Source: Haematobia irritans
Lineage: Eukaryota; Arthropoda; Insecta; Diptera; Muscidae
DNA length: 64,000 nucleotides
Direction of reading: 5' to 3'
Assembly (NCBI RefSeq): GCF_050003625.1
Contig: NC_134397.1
Coordinates: 200,934,899-200,998,898 of the forward strand
Of the stretch, positions 44,061 to 59,500 are shown piece after piece. A model generated the notes under the pieces. The model ran no database searches. It was not told where the DNA came from and worked only from the letters and a program-made list of their open reading frames with translations. A program made the position numbers and the translations under genes. How positions within the stretch are numbered: the stretch's first letter is position 1; the number at the start of each line of letters is the position of its first letter.

Positions 44061-47000
44061 TTAAGCTCCTTTTCGCTCTAGGACGCATAGTTTAGGAGAT
44101 ATGAGCAAAACAAGTTTTTCATATAAAAATTTCAATTTTTTCAGGATTTGGATGGAATTTTCAATTTTTTGGGGTGGTCATGAATTAAGCTCCTTTTCGC
44201 TCTAGGACGCATAGTTTAGGAGATATGAGCAAAACAAGTTTTTTATATACAAATTTACAATTTTTCAGGATTAAGATGGAATTTTCGATTTTTTGAGGGT
44301 GGTCATGAATTAAGCTCCTTTTCGCTCTAGGACGCATAGTTTAGGAGATATGAGCAAAACAAGATTTTTATATAAAAATTTCAATCTTTTCAGGATTTGG
44401 ATGGAATTTTAGATTTTTTGAGGTTGGTCATGAATTAAGCTCCTTTTCGCTCTAGGACGCATAGTTTAGGAGATATGAGCAAAACAAGTTTTTTATAAAA
44501 AAATTTCAATTTTTCAATGATTTTGATGGAATTTTCAATTTTTTGAGGGTGGTCATGAATTAAGCTCCTTTTCGCTCTAGGAAGGAGATATGATATGAGC
44601 AAAACAAGTTTTTTATATAAAAATTTACAATTTTTCAGGATTAAGATGGAATTTTCAATTTTTTGAGGGTGGTCATGAATTAAGCTCCTTTTCGCTCTAG
44701 GACGCACAGTTTAGGAGATATGAGCAAAACAAGTTTTTTATATACAAATTTACAATTTTTCAGGATTAAGATGGAATTTTCGATTTTTTGAGGGTGGTCA
44801 TGAATTAAGCTCCTTTTCGCTCTAGGACGCATAGTTTAGGAGATATGAGCAAAACAAGTTTTTTATATACAAATTTACAATTTTTCAGGATTAAGATGGA
44901 ATTTTCAATTTTTTGAGGGTGGTCATGAATTAAGCTCCTTTTCGCTCTAGGACGCATAGTTTAGGAGATATGAGCAAAACAAGTTTTTCATATAAAAATT
45001 TAAATTTTTCCATGATTTGGATGGAATTTTCAATTTTTTGAGGGTGGTCATGAATTAAGCTCCTTTTCGCTCTAGGACGCATAGTTTAGGAGATATGAGC
45101 AAAACAAGTTTTTTATATAAAAATTTACAATTTTTCAGGATTAAGATGGAATTTTCAATTTTTTGAGGGTGGTCATGAATTAAGCTCCTTTTCGCTCTAG
45201 GACGCATAGTTTAGGAGATATGAGCAAAACAAGTTTTTTATATACAAATTTACAATTTTTCAGGATTAAGATGGAATTTTCGATTTTTTGAGGGTGGTCA
45301 TGAATTAAGCTCCTTTTCGCTCTAGGACGCATAGTTTAGGAGATATGAGCAAAACAAGATTTTTATATAAAAATTTCAATCTTTTCAGGATTTGGATGGA
45401 ATTTTAGATTTTTTGAGGTTGGTCGTGAATTAAGCTCCTTTTCGCTCTAGGACGCATAGTATAGGAGATATGAGCAAAACAAGTTTTTTATATAAAAATT
45501 TACAATTTTTCAGGATTAAGATGGAATTTTCGATTTTTTGAGGGTGGTCATGAATTAAGCTCCTTTTCGTTCTAGGACGCATAGTTTAGGAGATATGAGC
45601 AAAACAAGTTTTTCATATAAAAATTTCAATTTTTCCATGATTTGGATGGAATTTTCATTTTTTTGAGGGTGGTCATGAATTAAGCTCCTTTTCGCTCTAG
45701 GACGCATAGTTTAGGAGATATGAGCAAAACAAGTTTTTCATATAAAAATTTCAATTTTTCCATGATTTGGATGGAATTTTCATTTTTTTGAGGGTGGTCA
45801 TGAATTAAGCTCCTTTTCGCTCTAGGACGCATAGTTTAGGAGATATGAGCAAAACAAGTTTTTCATATAAAAATTTCAATTTTTTCAGGATTTGGGTGGA
45901 ATTTTCAATTTTTTGGGGGTGGTCATGAATTAAGCTCCTTTTCGCTCTAGGACGCATAGTTTAGGAGATATGAGCAAAACAAGTTTTTCATATAAAAAAT
46001 TCAATTTTTCCATGATTTGGATGGAATTTTCAATTTTTTGAGGGTGGTCATGAATTAAGCTCCTTTTCGCTCTAGGACGCATAGTTTAGGAGATATGAGC
46101 AAAACAAGTTTTTCATATAAAAATTTCAATTTTTTCAGGATTTGGATGGAATTTTCAATTTTTTGAGGGTGGTCATGAATTAAGCTCCTTTTCGCTCTAG
46201 GACGCATAGTTTAGGAGATATGAGCAAAACAAGTTTTTCATATAAAAATTTAAATTTTTCCATGATTTGGATGGAATTTTCAATTTTTTGAGGGTGGTCA
46301 TGAATTAGGCTCCTTTTCGCTGTAGGACGCATAGTTTAGGAGATATGAGCAAAACAAGTTTTTCATATAAAAATTTCAATTTTTCCATGATTGGGATGGA
46401 ATTTTCAATTTTTTGAGGGTGGTCATGAATTAAGCTCCTTTTCGCTCTAGGACGCATAGTTTAGGAGATATGAGCAAAACAAGTTTTTCCATGATTTGGA
46501 TGGAATTTTCAATTTTTTGGGGGTGGTCATGAATTAAGCTCCTTTTCGCTCTAGGACGCATAGTTTAGGAGATATGAGCAAAACAAGTTTTTCATATAAA
46601 AGTTTCAATTTTTCCATGATTTGGATGGAATTTTAAATTTTTTGAGGGTGGTCATGAATTAAGCTCCTTTTCGCTCTAGGACGCATAGTTTAGGAGATAT
46701 GAGCAAAACAAGTTTTTTATATAAAAATTTCAATTTTTCCATGATTTGAAAACAAGATTTTTATATAAAAATTTCAATCTTTTCAGGATTTGGATGGAAT
46801 TTTAGATTTTTTGAGGTTGGTCATGAATTAAGCTCCTTTTCGCTCTAGGACGCTTAGTTTAGGAGATATGAGCAAAACAAGTATTTTATATAAAAATTTC
46901 AATTTTCCCATGATTAGGATGGAATTTTCGATTTTTTGAGGGTGGTCATGAATTAAGCTCCTTTGCGCTCTAGGACGCATAGTTTAGGAGATATGAGCAA

Positions 47001-48479
47001 ATCAAGTTTTTTATAAAAAATTTCAATTTTTCAATGATTTTGATGGAATTTTAAATTTTTTGAGGGTGGTCATGAATTAAGCTCCTTTTCGCTCTAGGAC
47101 GCATAGTTTAGGAGATATGAGCAAAACAAGTTTTTTATATGAAAATTTCAATTTTTCCATGATTTGGATGGAATTTTCGATTTTTTGAGGGTGGTCATGA
47201 ATTAAGCTCCTTTGCGCTCTAGGACGCATAGTTTAGGAGATATGAGCAAAACAAGTTTTTTATAAAAAAATTTCAATTTTTCAATGATTGTGATGGAATT
47301 TTCAATTTTTTGGGGGTGGTCATGAATTAAGCTCCTTTTCGCTCTAGGACGCATAGTTTAGGAGATATGAGCAAAACAAGTTTTTCATATAAAAATTTCA
47401 ATTTTTTCAGGATTTGGGTGGAATTTTCAATTTTTTGGGGGTGGTCATGAATTAAGCTCCTTTTCGCTCTAGGACGCATAGTTTAGGAGATATGAGCAAA
47501 ACAAGTTTTTCATATAAAAATTTCAATTTTTTCAGGATTTGGATGGAATTTTCAATTTTTTGAGGGTGGTCATGAATTAAGCTCCTTTTCGCTCTAGGGA
47601 GCATAGTTTAGGAGATATGAGCAAAACAAGTTTTTTATATAAAACTATACAATTTTTCAGGATTTAGATGGAATTTCCGATTTTTTGAGGGTGGTCATGA
47701 ATTAAGCTCCTTTTCGCTCTAGGACGCATAGTTTAGGAGATATGAGCAAAACAAGTTTTTCATATAAAAATTTAAATTTTTCCATGATTTGGATGGAATT
47801 TTCAATTTTTTGAGGGTGGTCATGAATTAAGCTCCTTTTCGCTCTAGGACGCATAGTTTAGGAGATATGAGCAAAACAAGTTTTTTATATAAAAATTTAC
47901 AATTTTTCAGGATTAAGATGGAATTTTCAATTTTTTGAGGGTGGTCATGAATTAAGCTCCTTTTCGCTCTAGGACGCATAGTTTAGGAGATATGAGCAAA
48001 ACAAGTTTTTTATATAAAAATTTACAATTTTTCAGGATTAAGATGGAATTTTCGATTTTTTGAGGGTGGTCATGAATTAAGCTCCTTTTCGCTCTAGGAC
48101 GCATAGTTTAGGAGATATGAGCAAAACAAGTTTTTCATATAAAAATTTCAATTTTTTCAGGATTTGGATGGAATTTTCAATTTTTTTGGGGTGGTCATGA
48201 ATTAAGCTCCTTTTCGCTCTAGGACGCATAGTTTAGGAGATATGAGCAAAACAAGTTTTTTATATACAAATTTACAATTTTTCAGGATTAAGATGGAATT
48301 TTCGATTTTTTGAGGGTGGTCATGAATTAAGCTCCTTTGCGCTCTAGGACGCATAGTTTAGGAGATATGAGCAAAACAAGTTTTTTATAAAAAAATTTCA
48401 ATTTTTCAATGATTTTGATGGAATTTTCAATTTTTTGGGGGTGGCCATGAATTAAGCTCCTTTTCGCTCTAGGACGCAT

Positions 48480-51400
48480 AGTTTAGGAGATATGAGCAAA
48501 ACAAGTTTTTCATATAAAAATTTCAATTTTTTCAGGATTTGGGTGGAATTTTCAATTTTTTGGGGGTGGTCATGAATTAAGCTCCTTTTCGCTCTAGGAC
48601 GCATAGTTTAGGAGATATGAGCAAAACAAGTTTTTCATATAAAAATTTCAATTTTTCCATGATTTGGATGGAATTTTCAATTTTTAGGGTGGTCATGAAT
48701 TAAGCTCCTTTTCGCTCTAGGACGCATAGTTTAGGAGATATGAGCAAAACAAGTTTTTCATATAAAAATTTCAATTTTTTCAGGATTTGGATGGAATTTT
48801 CAATTTTTTGAGGGTGGTCATGAATTAAGCTCCTTTTCGCTCTAGGACGCATAGTTTAGGAGATATGAGCAAAACAAGTTTTTCATATAAAAATTTAAAT
48901 TTTTCCATGATTTGGATGGAATTTTCAATTTTTTGAGGGTGGTCATGAATTAAGCTCCTTTTCGCTCTAGGACGCATAGTTTAGGAGATATGAGAAAAAC
49001 AAGTTTTTCATATAAAAATTTAAAATTTTCCATGATTTGGATGGAATTTTCAATTTTTTGAGGGTGGTCATGAATTAAGCTCCTTTTCGCTCTAGGACGC
49101 ATAGTTTAGGAGATATGAGCAAAACAAGTTTTTTATATAAAAATTTACAATTTTTCAGAATTAAGATGGAATTTTCGATTTTTTGAGGGTGGTCATGAAT
49201 TAAGCTCCTTTTCGCTCTAGGACGCATAGTTTAGGAGATATGAGCAAAACAAGTTTTTCATATAAAAATTTCAATTTTTTCAGGATTTGGATGGAATTTT
49301 CAATTTTTTTGGGGTGGTCATGAATTAAGCTCCTTTTCGCTCTAGGACGCATAGTTTAGGAGATATGAGCAAAACAAGTTTTTCATATAAAAATTTAAAT
49401 TTTTCCATGATTTGGATGGAATTTTCAATTTTTTGAGGGTGGTCATGAATTAAGCTCCTTTTCGCTCTAGGACGCATAGTTTAGGAGATATGAGCAAAAC
49501 AAGTTTTTCATATAAAAATTTAAATTTTTCCATGATTTGGATGGAATTTTCAATTTTTTGAGGGTGGTCATGAATTAAGCTCCTTTTCGCTCTAGGACGC
49601 ATAGTTTAGGAGATATGAGCAAAACAAGTTTTTCATATAAAAATTTAAATTTTTCCATGATTTGGATGGAATTTTCAATTTTTTGAGGGTGGTCATGAAT
49701 TAAGCTCCTTTTCGCTCTAGGACGCATAGTTTAGGAGATATGAGCAAAACAAGTTTTTCATATAAAAATTTCAATTTTTTCAGGATTTGGAAGGAATTTT
49801 CAATTTTTGGGGGGTGGTCATGAATTAAGCTCCTTTTCGCTCTAGGACGCATAGTTTAGGAGATATGAGCAAAACAAGTTTTTTATATAAAAATTTAAAT
49901 TTTTCCATGATTTGGATGGAATTTTCGATTTTTTGAGGGTGGTCATGAATTAAGCTCCTTTGCGCTCTAGGACGCATAGTTTAGGAGATATGAGCAAAAC
50001 AATTTTTTTATAAAAAAAAAATCAATTTTTCAATGATTTTGATGGAATTTTCAATTTTTTGGGGGTGGTCATGAATTAAGCTCCTTTTCGCTCTAGGATG
50101 CTTAGTTTAGGAGATATGAGCAAAACAAGTTTTTCATATAAAAATTTCAATTTTTTCAGGATTTGGAAGGAATTTTCAATTTTCGGGGGTGGTCATGAAT
50201 TAAGCTCCTTTTCGCTCTAGGACGCATAGTTTAGGAGATATGAGCAAAACAAGTTTTTCATATAAAAATTTCAATTTTTCCATGATGGAATGGATGGAAT
50301 TTTCAATTTTTTGAGAGTTTAGGAGATATGAGCAAAACAAGTTTTTTATATACAAATTTACAATTTTTCAGGATTAAGATGGAATTTTCGATTTTTTGGG
50401 GGTGGTCATGAATTAAGCTCCTTTTCGCTCTAGGACGCATAGTTTAGGAGATATGAGCAAAACAAGTTTTTCATATAAAAATTTCAATTTTTTCAGGATT
50501 TGGGTGGAATTTTCAATTTTTTGGGGGTGGTCATGAATTAAGCTCCTTTTCGCTCTAGGACGCATAGTTTAGGAGATATGAGCAAAACAAGTTTTTCATA
50601 TAAAAATTTCAATTTTTCCATGATTTGGATGGAATTTTCAATTTTTAGGGTGGTCATGAATTAAGCTCCTTTTCGCTCTAGGACGCATAGTTTAGGAGAT
50701 ATGAGCAAAACAAGTTTTTCATATAAAAATTTCAATTTTTTCAGGATTTGGATGGAATTTTCAATTTTTTGAGGGTGGTCATGAATTAAGCTCCTTTTCG
50801 CTCTAGGACGCATAGTTTAGGAGATATGAGCAAAACAAGTTTTTTATATAAAACTATACAATTTTTCAGGATTTAGATGGAATTTCCGATTTTTTGAGGG
50901 TGGTCATGAATTAAGCTCCTTTTCGCTCTAGGACGCATAGTTTAGGAGATATGAGCAAAACAAGTTTTTCATATAAAAATTTAAATTTTTCCATGATTTG
51001 GATGGAATTTTCAATTTTTTGAGGGTGGTCATGAATTAAGCTCCTTTTCGCTCTAGGACGCATAGTTTAGGAGATATGAGCAAAACAAGTTTTTCATATA
51101 AAAATTTAAATTCTTCCATGATTTGGATGGAATTTTCAATTTTTTGAGGGTGGTCATGAATTAAGCTCCTTTTCGCTCTAGGACGCATAGTTTAGGAGAT
51201 ATGAGCAAAACAAGTTTTTTATATAAAAATTTACAATTTTTCAGAATTAAGATGGAATTTTCGATTTTTTGAGGGTGGTCATGAATTAAGCTCCTTTTCG
51301 CTCTAGGACGCATAGTTTAGGAGATATGAGCAAAACAAGTTTTTCATATAAAAATTTCAATATTTTCAGGATTTGGATGGAATTTTCAATTTTTTTGGGG

Positions 51401-52060
51401 TGGTCATGAATTAAGCTCCTTTTCGCTCTAGGACGCATAGTTTAGGAGATATGAGCAAAACAAGTTTTTTATATACAAATTTACAATTTTTCAGGATTAA
51501 GATGGAATTTTCGATTTTTTGAGGGTGGTCATTAATTAAGCTCCTTTTCGTTCTAGGACGCATAGTTTAGGAGATATGAGCAAATCAAGTTTTTCATATA
51601 AAAATTTCAATTTTTCCATGATTTGGATGGAATTTTCAATTTTTTGAGGGTGGTCATGAATTAAGCTCCTTTTCGCTCTAGGACGCATAGTTTAGGAGAT
51701 ATGAGCAAAACAAGTTTTTCATATAAAAATTTCAATTTTTTCAGGATTTGGAAGGAATTTTCAATTTTTGGGGGGTGGTCATGAATTAAGCTCCTTTTCG
51801 CTCTAGGACGCATAGTTTAGGAGATATGAGCAAAACAAGTTTTTTATATAAAAATTTAAATTTTTCCATGATTTGGATGGAATTTTCGATTTTTTGAGGG
51901 TGGTCATGAATTAAGCTCCTTTGCGCTCTAGGACGCATAGTTTAGGAGATATGAGCAAAACAAGTTTTTTATAAAAAAAAATCAATTTTTCAATGATTTT
52001 GATGGAATTTTCAATTTTTTGGGGGTGGTCATGAATTAAGCTCCTTTTCGCTCTAGGAGG
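48480..52060 (+). repeat. Duplicated multi-monomer segment, offset about 1,961 bp
   Basis: A shortened monomer end, CAATTTTTAGGGTGG, occurs at about 48679 and 50640. TTTTTCAGAATTAAGATGG occurs near 49152 and 51239. AAAATCAATTTTTCAATG occurs near 50010 and 51968. The order of subtypes is largely preserved, with monomer-level gains and losses. Confidence 0.7.
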
Positions 52061-55000
52061 CTTAGTTTAGGAGATATGAGCAAAACAAGTTTTTCATATA
52101 AAAATTTCAATTTTTCCATGATGGAATGGATGGAATTTTCAATTTTTTGAGGGTTTAAGCCTTTTCGCTCTAGGACGCATAGTTTAGGAGATATGAGCAA
52201 AACATGTTTTTTATATAAAAATTTCAATTTTTCCATGATTTGGATGGAATTTTCAATTTTTTGAGGGTGGTCATGAATTAAACTCCTTTTCGCTCTAGGA
52301 CGCATAGTTTAGGAGATATGAGCAAAACAAGTTTTTCATATCAAAATTTCAATTTTTCCATGATTTGGATGGAATTTTAAATTTTTTGGGGGTGGTCATG
52401 AATTAAGCTCCTTTTCGCTCTAGGACGCATAGTTTAGGAGATATGAGCAAAACAAGTTTTTCATATAAAAATTTCAATTTTTTCAGGATTTGGATGGAAT
52501 TTTAGATTTTTTGAGGTTGGTCATGAATTAAGCTCCTTTTCGCTCTAGGACGCATAGTTTAGGAGATATGAGCAAAACAAGTTTTTCATATAAAAATTTC
52601 AATTTTTTCAGGATTTGGATGGAATTTTAGATTTTTTGAGGTTGGTCATGAATTAAGCTCCTTTTCGCTCTAGGACGCATAGTTTAGGAGATATGAGCAA
52701 AACAAGTTTTTCATATAAAAATTTCAAATTTTGCAGGATTTGGGTGGAATTTTCAATTTTTTGGGGGTGGTCATGAATTAAGCTCCTTTTCGCTCTAGGA
52801 CGCATAGTTTAGGAGATATGAGCAAAACAAGTTTTTTATATAAAAATTTACAATTTTTCAGGACTAAGATGGAATTTTAAATTTTTTGAGGGTGGTCATG
52901 AATTAAGCCCCTTTTCGCTCTAGGACGCATAGTTTAGGAGATATGAGCAAAACAAGTTTTTTATATAAAAATTTACAATTTTTCAGGATTAAGATGGAAT
53001 TTTCGATTTTTTGAGGGTGGTCATGAATTAAGCTCCTTTTCGCTCTAGGACGCATAGTTTAGGAGATATGAGCAAAACAAGTTTTTCATATAAAAATTTC
53101 AATTTTTTCAGGATTTGGATGGAATTTTCAATTTTTTGGGGGTGGTCATGAATTAAGCTCCTTTTCGCTCTAGGACGCATAGTTTAGGAGATATGAGCAA
53201 AACAAGTTTTTCATATAAAAATTTCAATTTTTCCATGATTTGGATGGAATTTTCAATTTTTTGAGGGTGGTCATGAATTAAGCTCCTTTTCGCTCTAGGA
53301 CGCATAGTTTAGGAGATATGAGCAAAACAAGTTTTTCATATAAAAATTTCAATTTTTTCAGGATATGGATGGAATTTTCAATTTTTTGAGGGTGGTCATG
53401 AATTAAGCTCCTTTTCGCTCTAGGACGCATAGTTTAGGAGATATGAGCAAAACAAGTTTTTTATATAAAACTATACAATTTTTCAGGATTTAGATGGAAT
53501 TTCCGATTTTTTGAGGGTGGTCATGAATTAAGCTCCTTTTCGCTCTAGGACGCATAGTTTAGGAGATATGAGCAAAACAAGTTTTTCATATAAACATTTA
53601 AATTTTTCCATGATTTGGATGGAATTTTCAATTTTTTGAGGGTGGTCATGAATTAAGCTCCTTTTCGCTCTAGGACGCATAGTTTAGGAGATATGAGCAA
53701 AACAAGATTTTTATATAAAAATTTCAATCTTTTCAGGATTTGGATGGAATTTTAGATTTTTTGAGGTTGGTCATGATATAAGCCCCTTTTCGCTCTAGGA
53801 CGCATAGTTTAGGAGATATGAGCAAAACAAGTTTTTTATATAAAAATTTACAATTTTTCAGGATTAAGATGGAATTTTCGATTTTTTGAGGGTGGTCATG
53901 AATTAAGCTCCTTTTCGTTCTAGGACGCATAGTTTAGGAGATATGAGCAAAACAAGTTTTTCATATAAAAATTTCAATTTTTTCAGGATTTGGATGGAAT
54001 TTTCAATTTTTTTGGGGTGGTCATGAATTAAGCTCCTTTTCGCTCTAGGACGCATAGTTTAGGAGATATGAGCAAAACAAGTTTTTTATATACAAATTTA
54101 CAATTTTTCAGGATTAAGATGGAATTTTCGATTTTTTGAGGGTGGTCATGAATTAAGCTCCTTTTCGCTCTAGGACGCATAGTTTAGGAGATATGAGCAA
54201 AACAAGATTTTTATATAAAAATTTCAATCCTTTCAGGATTTGGATGGAATTTTAGATTTTTTGAAGTTGGTCATGAATTAAGCTCCTTTTCGCTCTAGGA
54301 CGCATAGTTTAGGAGATATGAGCAAAACAAGTTTTTTATATAAAAATTTACAATTTTTCAGGATTAAGATGGAATTTTCGATTTTTTGAGGGTGGTCATG
54401 AATTAAGCTCCTTTTCGTTCTAGGACGCATAGTTTAGGAGATATGAGCAAAACAAGTTTTTCATATAAAAATTTCAATTTTTCCATGATTTGGATGGAAT
54501 TTTCAATTTTTTGGGGGTGGTCATGAATTAAGCTCCTTTTCTCTCTAGGACGCATAGTTTAGGAGATATGAGCAAAACAAGTTTTTTATAAAAAAATTTC
54601 AATTTTTCAATGATTTTGATGGAATTTTCAATTTTTTGGGGGTGGTCATGAATTAAGCTCCTTTTCGCTCTAGGATGCTTAGTTTAGGAGATATGAGCAA
54701 AACAAGTTTTTCATATAAAAATTTAAATTTTTTCAGGATTTGGAAGGAATTTTCAATTTTCGGGGGTGGTCATGAATTAAGCTCCTTTTCGCTCTAGGAC
54801 GCATAGTTTAGGAGATATGAGCAAAACAAGTTTTTCATATAAAAATTTCAATTTTTCCATGATTTGGATGGAATTTTCAATTTTTTGAGGGTTTAAGCCT
54901 TTTCACTCTAGGACGCATAGTTTAGGAGATATGAGCAAAACATGTTTTTATATAAAAATTTCAATTTTTCCATGATTTGGATGGAATTTTCAATTTTTTG

Positions 55001-56589
55001 AGGGTGGTCATGAATTAAACTCCTTTTCGCTCTAGGACGCATAGTTTAGGAGATATGAGCAAAACAAGTTTTTCATATCAAAATTTCAATTTTTCCATGA
55101 TTTGGATGGAATTTTCAATTTTTTGAGGGTGGTCATGAATTAAGCTCCTTTTCGCTCTAGGACGCATAGTTTAGGAGATATGAGCAAAACAAGTTTTTCA
55201 TATAAAAATTTCAATTTTTCCATGATTTGGATGGAATTTTAAATTTTTTGGGGGTGGTCATGAATTAAGCTCCTTTTCGCTCTAGGACGCATAGTTTAGG
55301 AGATATGAGCAAAACAAGTTTTTCATATAAAAATTTACAATTTTTCAGGATTTGGATGGAATTTTTGATTTTTTGAGGGTGGTCATGAATTAAACTCCTT
55401 TTCGCTCTAGGACGCATAGTTTAGAAGATATGAGCACAACAAGTTTTTCATATAAAAATTTCAATTTTTCCATGATTTGGATGGAATTTTCAATTTTTTG
55501 AGGGTGGTCATGAATTAAGCTACTTTTCGCTCTAGGACGCATAGTTTAGGAGATATGAGCAAAACAAGTTTTTCATATAAAAATTTCAATTTTTTCAGGA
55601 TTTGGAAGGAATTTTCAATTTTCGGGGGTGGTCATGAATTAAGCTCCTTTTCGCTCTAGGACGCATAGTTTAGGAGATATGAGCAAAACAAGTTTTTCAT
55701 ATAAAAATTTCAATTTTTTCATGATTTGGATGGGGGTGCTCATGAATTAAGCTCCTTTTCGCTCTAGGACGCATAGTTTAGGAGATATGAGCAAAACATG
55801 TTTTTTATATAAAAATTTCAATTTTTCAGGATTTGGATGGAATTTTTGATTTTTTGAGGATGGTCATGAATTAAACTCCTTTTCGCTCTAGGACGCATAG
55901 TTTAGGAGATATGAGCAAAACAAGTTTTTCATATAAAAATTTAAAATTTTCCATGATTTGGATGTAATTTTCAATTTTTTGAGGGTTTAAGCCTTTTCGC
56001 TCTAGGACGCATAGTTTAGGAGATATGAGCTAAACAAGTTTTTCATATAAAAATTTCAATTTTTCTATGATTTTGATGGGGGTGCTCATGAATTAAGCTC
56101 CTTTTCGCTCTAGGACGCATAGTTTAGGAGATATGAGCAAAAAATGTTTTTTATATAAAAATTTCAATTTGTCCATGATTTGGATGGAATTTTCAATTTT
56201 TTGAGGGTGGTCATGAATTAAACTCCTTTTCGCTCTAGCACGCATAGTTTAGGAGATATGAGCAAAACAAGTTTTTCATATAAAAATTTCAATTTTTCCA
56301 TGATTTGGATGGAATTTTCAATTTTTTGAGGGTGGTCATGAATTAAGCTCCTTTTCGCTCTAGGACGCATAGTTTAGGAGATATGAGCAAAACAAGTTTT
56401 TCATATAAAAATTTACAATTTTTCAGGATTTGGATGGAATTTTTGATTTTTTGAGGGTGGTCATGAATTAAACTCCTTTTCGTTCTAGGACGCATAGTTT
56501 AGAAGATATGAGCAAAACAAGTTTTTCATATAAAAATTTCAATTTTTCCATGATTTGGATGGGGGTGATCATGAATTAAGCTCCTTTTC

Positions 56590-59500
56590 GCTCTAGGACG
56601 CATAGTTTTTCAGGATTTGGATGGAATTTTCAATTTTTGGGGGTGCTCTTTTTCGCTCTAGGACGCATAGTTTAGGAGATATGAGCAAAACAAGTTTTTT
56701 ATATAAAAATTTACAACTTTTCAAGATTTGGATGGAATTTTTGATTTTTTGAGGGTGGTCATGAATTAAGCTCCTTTTCGCTCTAGGACGCATAGTTTAG
56801 GAGATATGAGCAAAACAAGTTTTTCATATAAAAATTTCAATTTTTTCAGGATTTGGAAGGAATTTTCAATTTTTGGGGGTGCTCCTTTTCGCTCTAGGAC
56901 GCATAGTTTAGGAGATATGAGCAAAACAAGTTTTTCATATAAAAATTTCAATTTTTCCATGATTTGGATGGAATTTTCAATTTTTTGGGGGTTGTCATGA
57001 ATTAAGCTCCTTTTCGCTCTAGGACGCATAGTTTAGGAGATATGAGCAAAACAAGTTTTTCACATAAAAATTTCAATTTTTTCAGGATTTGGAAGGAATT
57101 TTCAATTTTTGGGGGTGGTCATGAATTAAGCTCCATTTCGCTCTAGGACGCATAGTTTAGGAGATATGAGCAAAACAAGTTTTTCATATAAAAATTTCAA
57201 TTTTTCCATGATTTGGATGGAATTTTCAATTTTTTGAGGGTTTAAGCCTTTTCGCTCTAGGACGCATAGTTTAGGAGATATGAGCAAAACAAGTTTTTCA
57301 TGATTTGGAATTTTCAATTTTTTGAGGGTGGTCATGAATTAAGCTCCTTTTCGCTCTAGGACGCATAGTTTAGGAGATATGAGCAAAACAAGTTTTTCAT
57401 ATAAAAATTTCAATTTTTCCATGATTTGGATGGAATTTTCAATTTTTTGAGGGTGGTCATGAATTAAGCTCCTTTTCGCTCTAGGACGCATAGTTTAGGA
57501 GATATGAGCAAAACATGTTTTTCATATAAAAATTTCAATTTTTCCATGATTTGGATGGAATTTTCAATTTTTTGAGGGTTTAAGCCTTTTCGCTCTAGGA
57601 CGCATAGTTTAGGAGATATGAGCAAAACAAGTTTTTCATGATTTGGAATTTTCAATTTTTTGAGGGTGGTCATGAATTAAGCTCCTTTTCGCTCTAGGAC
57701 GCATAGTTTAGGAGATATGAGCAAAACAAGTTTTTCATATAAAAATTTCAATTTTTCCATGATTTGGATGGAATTTTCAATTTTTTGAGGGTGGTCATGA
57801 ATTAAGCTCCTTTTCGCTCTAGGACGCATAGTTTAGGAGATATGAGCAAAACAAGATTTTCATATAAAAATTTCAATTTTTCCATGATTTTGATGGGGGT
57901 GCTCATGAATTAAGCTCCTTTTCGCTCTAGGGCGCATAGTTTAGGAGATATGAGCAAAACAAGTTTTTCATATAAAAATTTCAATTTTTCCATGATTTGG
58001 ATGGAATTTTCAATTTTTTGAGGGTGGTCATGAATTAAGCTCCTTTTCGCTCTAGGACGCATAGTTTAGGAGATATGAGCAAAACAAGTTTTTCATATAA
58101 AAATTTACAATTTTTCAGGATTTGGATGGAATTTTTGATTTTTTGAGGGTGGTCATGAATTAAACTCCTTTTCGTTCTAGGACGCATAGTTTAGAAGATA
58201 TGAGCAAAACAAGTTTTTCATATAAAAATTTCAATTTTTCCATGATTTGGGTGGGGGTGATCATGAATTAAGCTCCTTTTCGCTCTAGGACGCATAGTTT
58301 AGGAGATATGAGCAAAACATGTTTTTTATATAAAAATTTAAATTTTTTCAGGTCTTGGAAGGAATTTTCAATTTTTGGGGGTGGTCATGAATTAAGCTCC
58401 TTTTCGCTCTAGGACGCATAGTTTAGGAGATATGAGCAAAACAAGTTTTTCATATAGAAATTTCAATTTTTTCAGGATTTGGATGGAATTTTCAATTTTT
58501 GGGGGTGCTCTTTTTCGCTCTAGGACGCATAGTTTAGGAGATATGAGCAAAACAAGTTTTTTATATAAAAATTTACAACTTTTCAAGATTTGGATGGAAT
58601 TTTTGATTTTTTGAGGGTGGTCATGAATTAAGCTCCTTTTCGCTCTAGGACGCATAGTTTAGGAGATATGAGCAAAACAAGTTTTTCATATAAAAATTTA
58701 AATTTTTTCAGGACTTGGAAGGAATTTTCAATTTTTGGGGGTGGTCATGAATTAAGCTCCTTTTCGCTCTAGGACGCATAGTTTAGGAGATATGAGCAAA
58801 ACAAGTTTTTCATATAAAAATTTCAATTTTTTCAGGATTTGGAAGGAATTTTCAATTTTTGGGGGTGCTCCTTTTCGCTCTAGGACGCATAGTTTAGGAG
58901 ATATGAGCAAAACAAGTTTTTCATATAAAAATTTCAATTTTTCCATGATTTGGATGGAATTTTCAATTTTTTGGGGGTTGTCATGAATTAAGCTCCTTTT
59001 CGCTCTAGGACGCATAGTTTAGGAGATATGAGCAAAACAAGTTTTTCACATAAAAATTTCAATTTTTTCAGGATTTGGAAGGAATTTTCAATTTTTGGGG
59101 GTGGTTATGAATTAAGCTCCTTTTCGCTCTAGGACGCATAGTTTAGGAGATATGAGCAAAACAAGTTTTTCATATAAAAATTTCAATTTTTCCATGATTT
59201 GGATGGAATTTTCAATTTTTTGAGGGTTTAAGCCTTTTCGCTCTAGGACGCATAGTTTAGGAGATATGAGCAAAACAAGTTTTTCATGATTTGGAATTTT
59301 CAATTTTTTGAGGGTGGTCATGAATTTAGCTCCTTTTCGCTCTAGGACGCATAGTTTAGGAGATATGAGCAAAACAAGTTTTTCATATAAAAATTTCAAT
59401 TTTTCCATGATTTGGATGGAATTTTCAATTTTTTGAGGGTTTAAGCCTTTTCGCTCTAGGACGCATAGTTTAGGAGATATGAGCAAAACAAGTTTTTCAT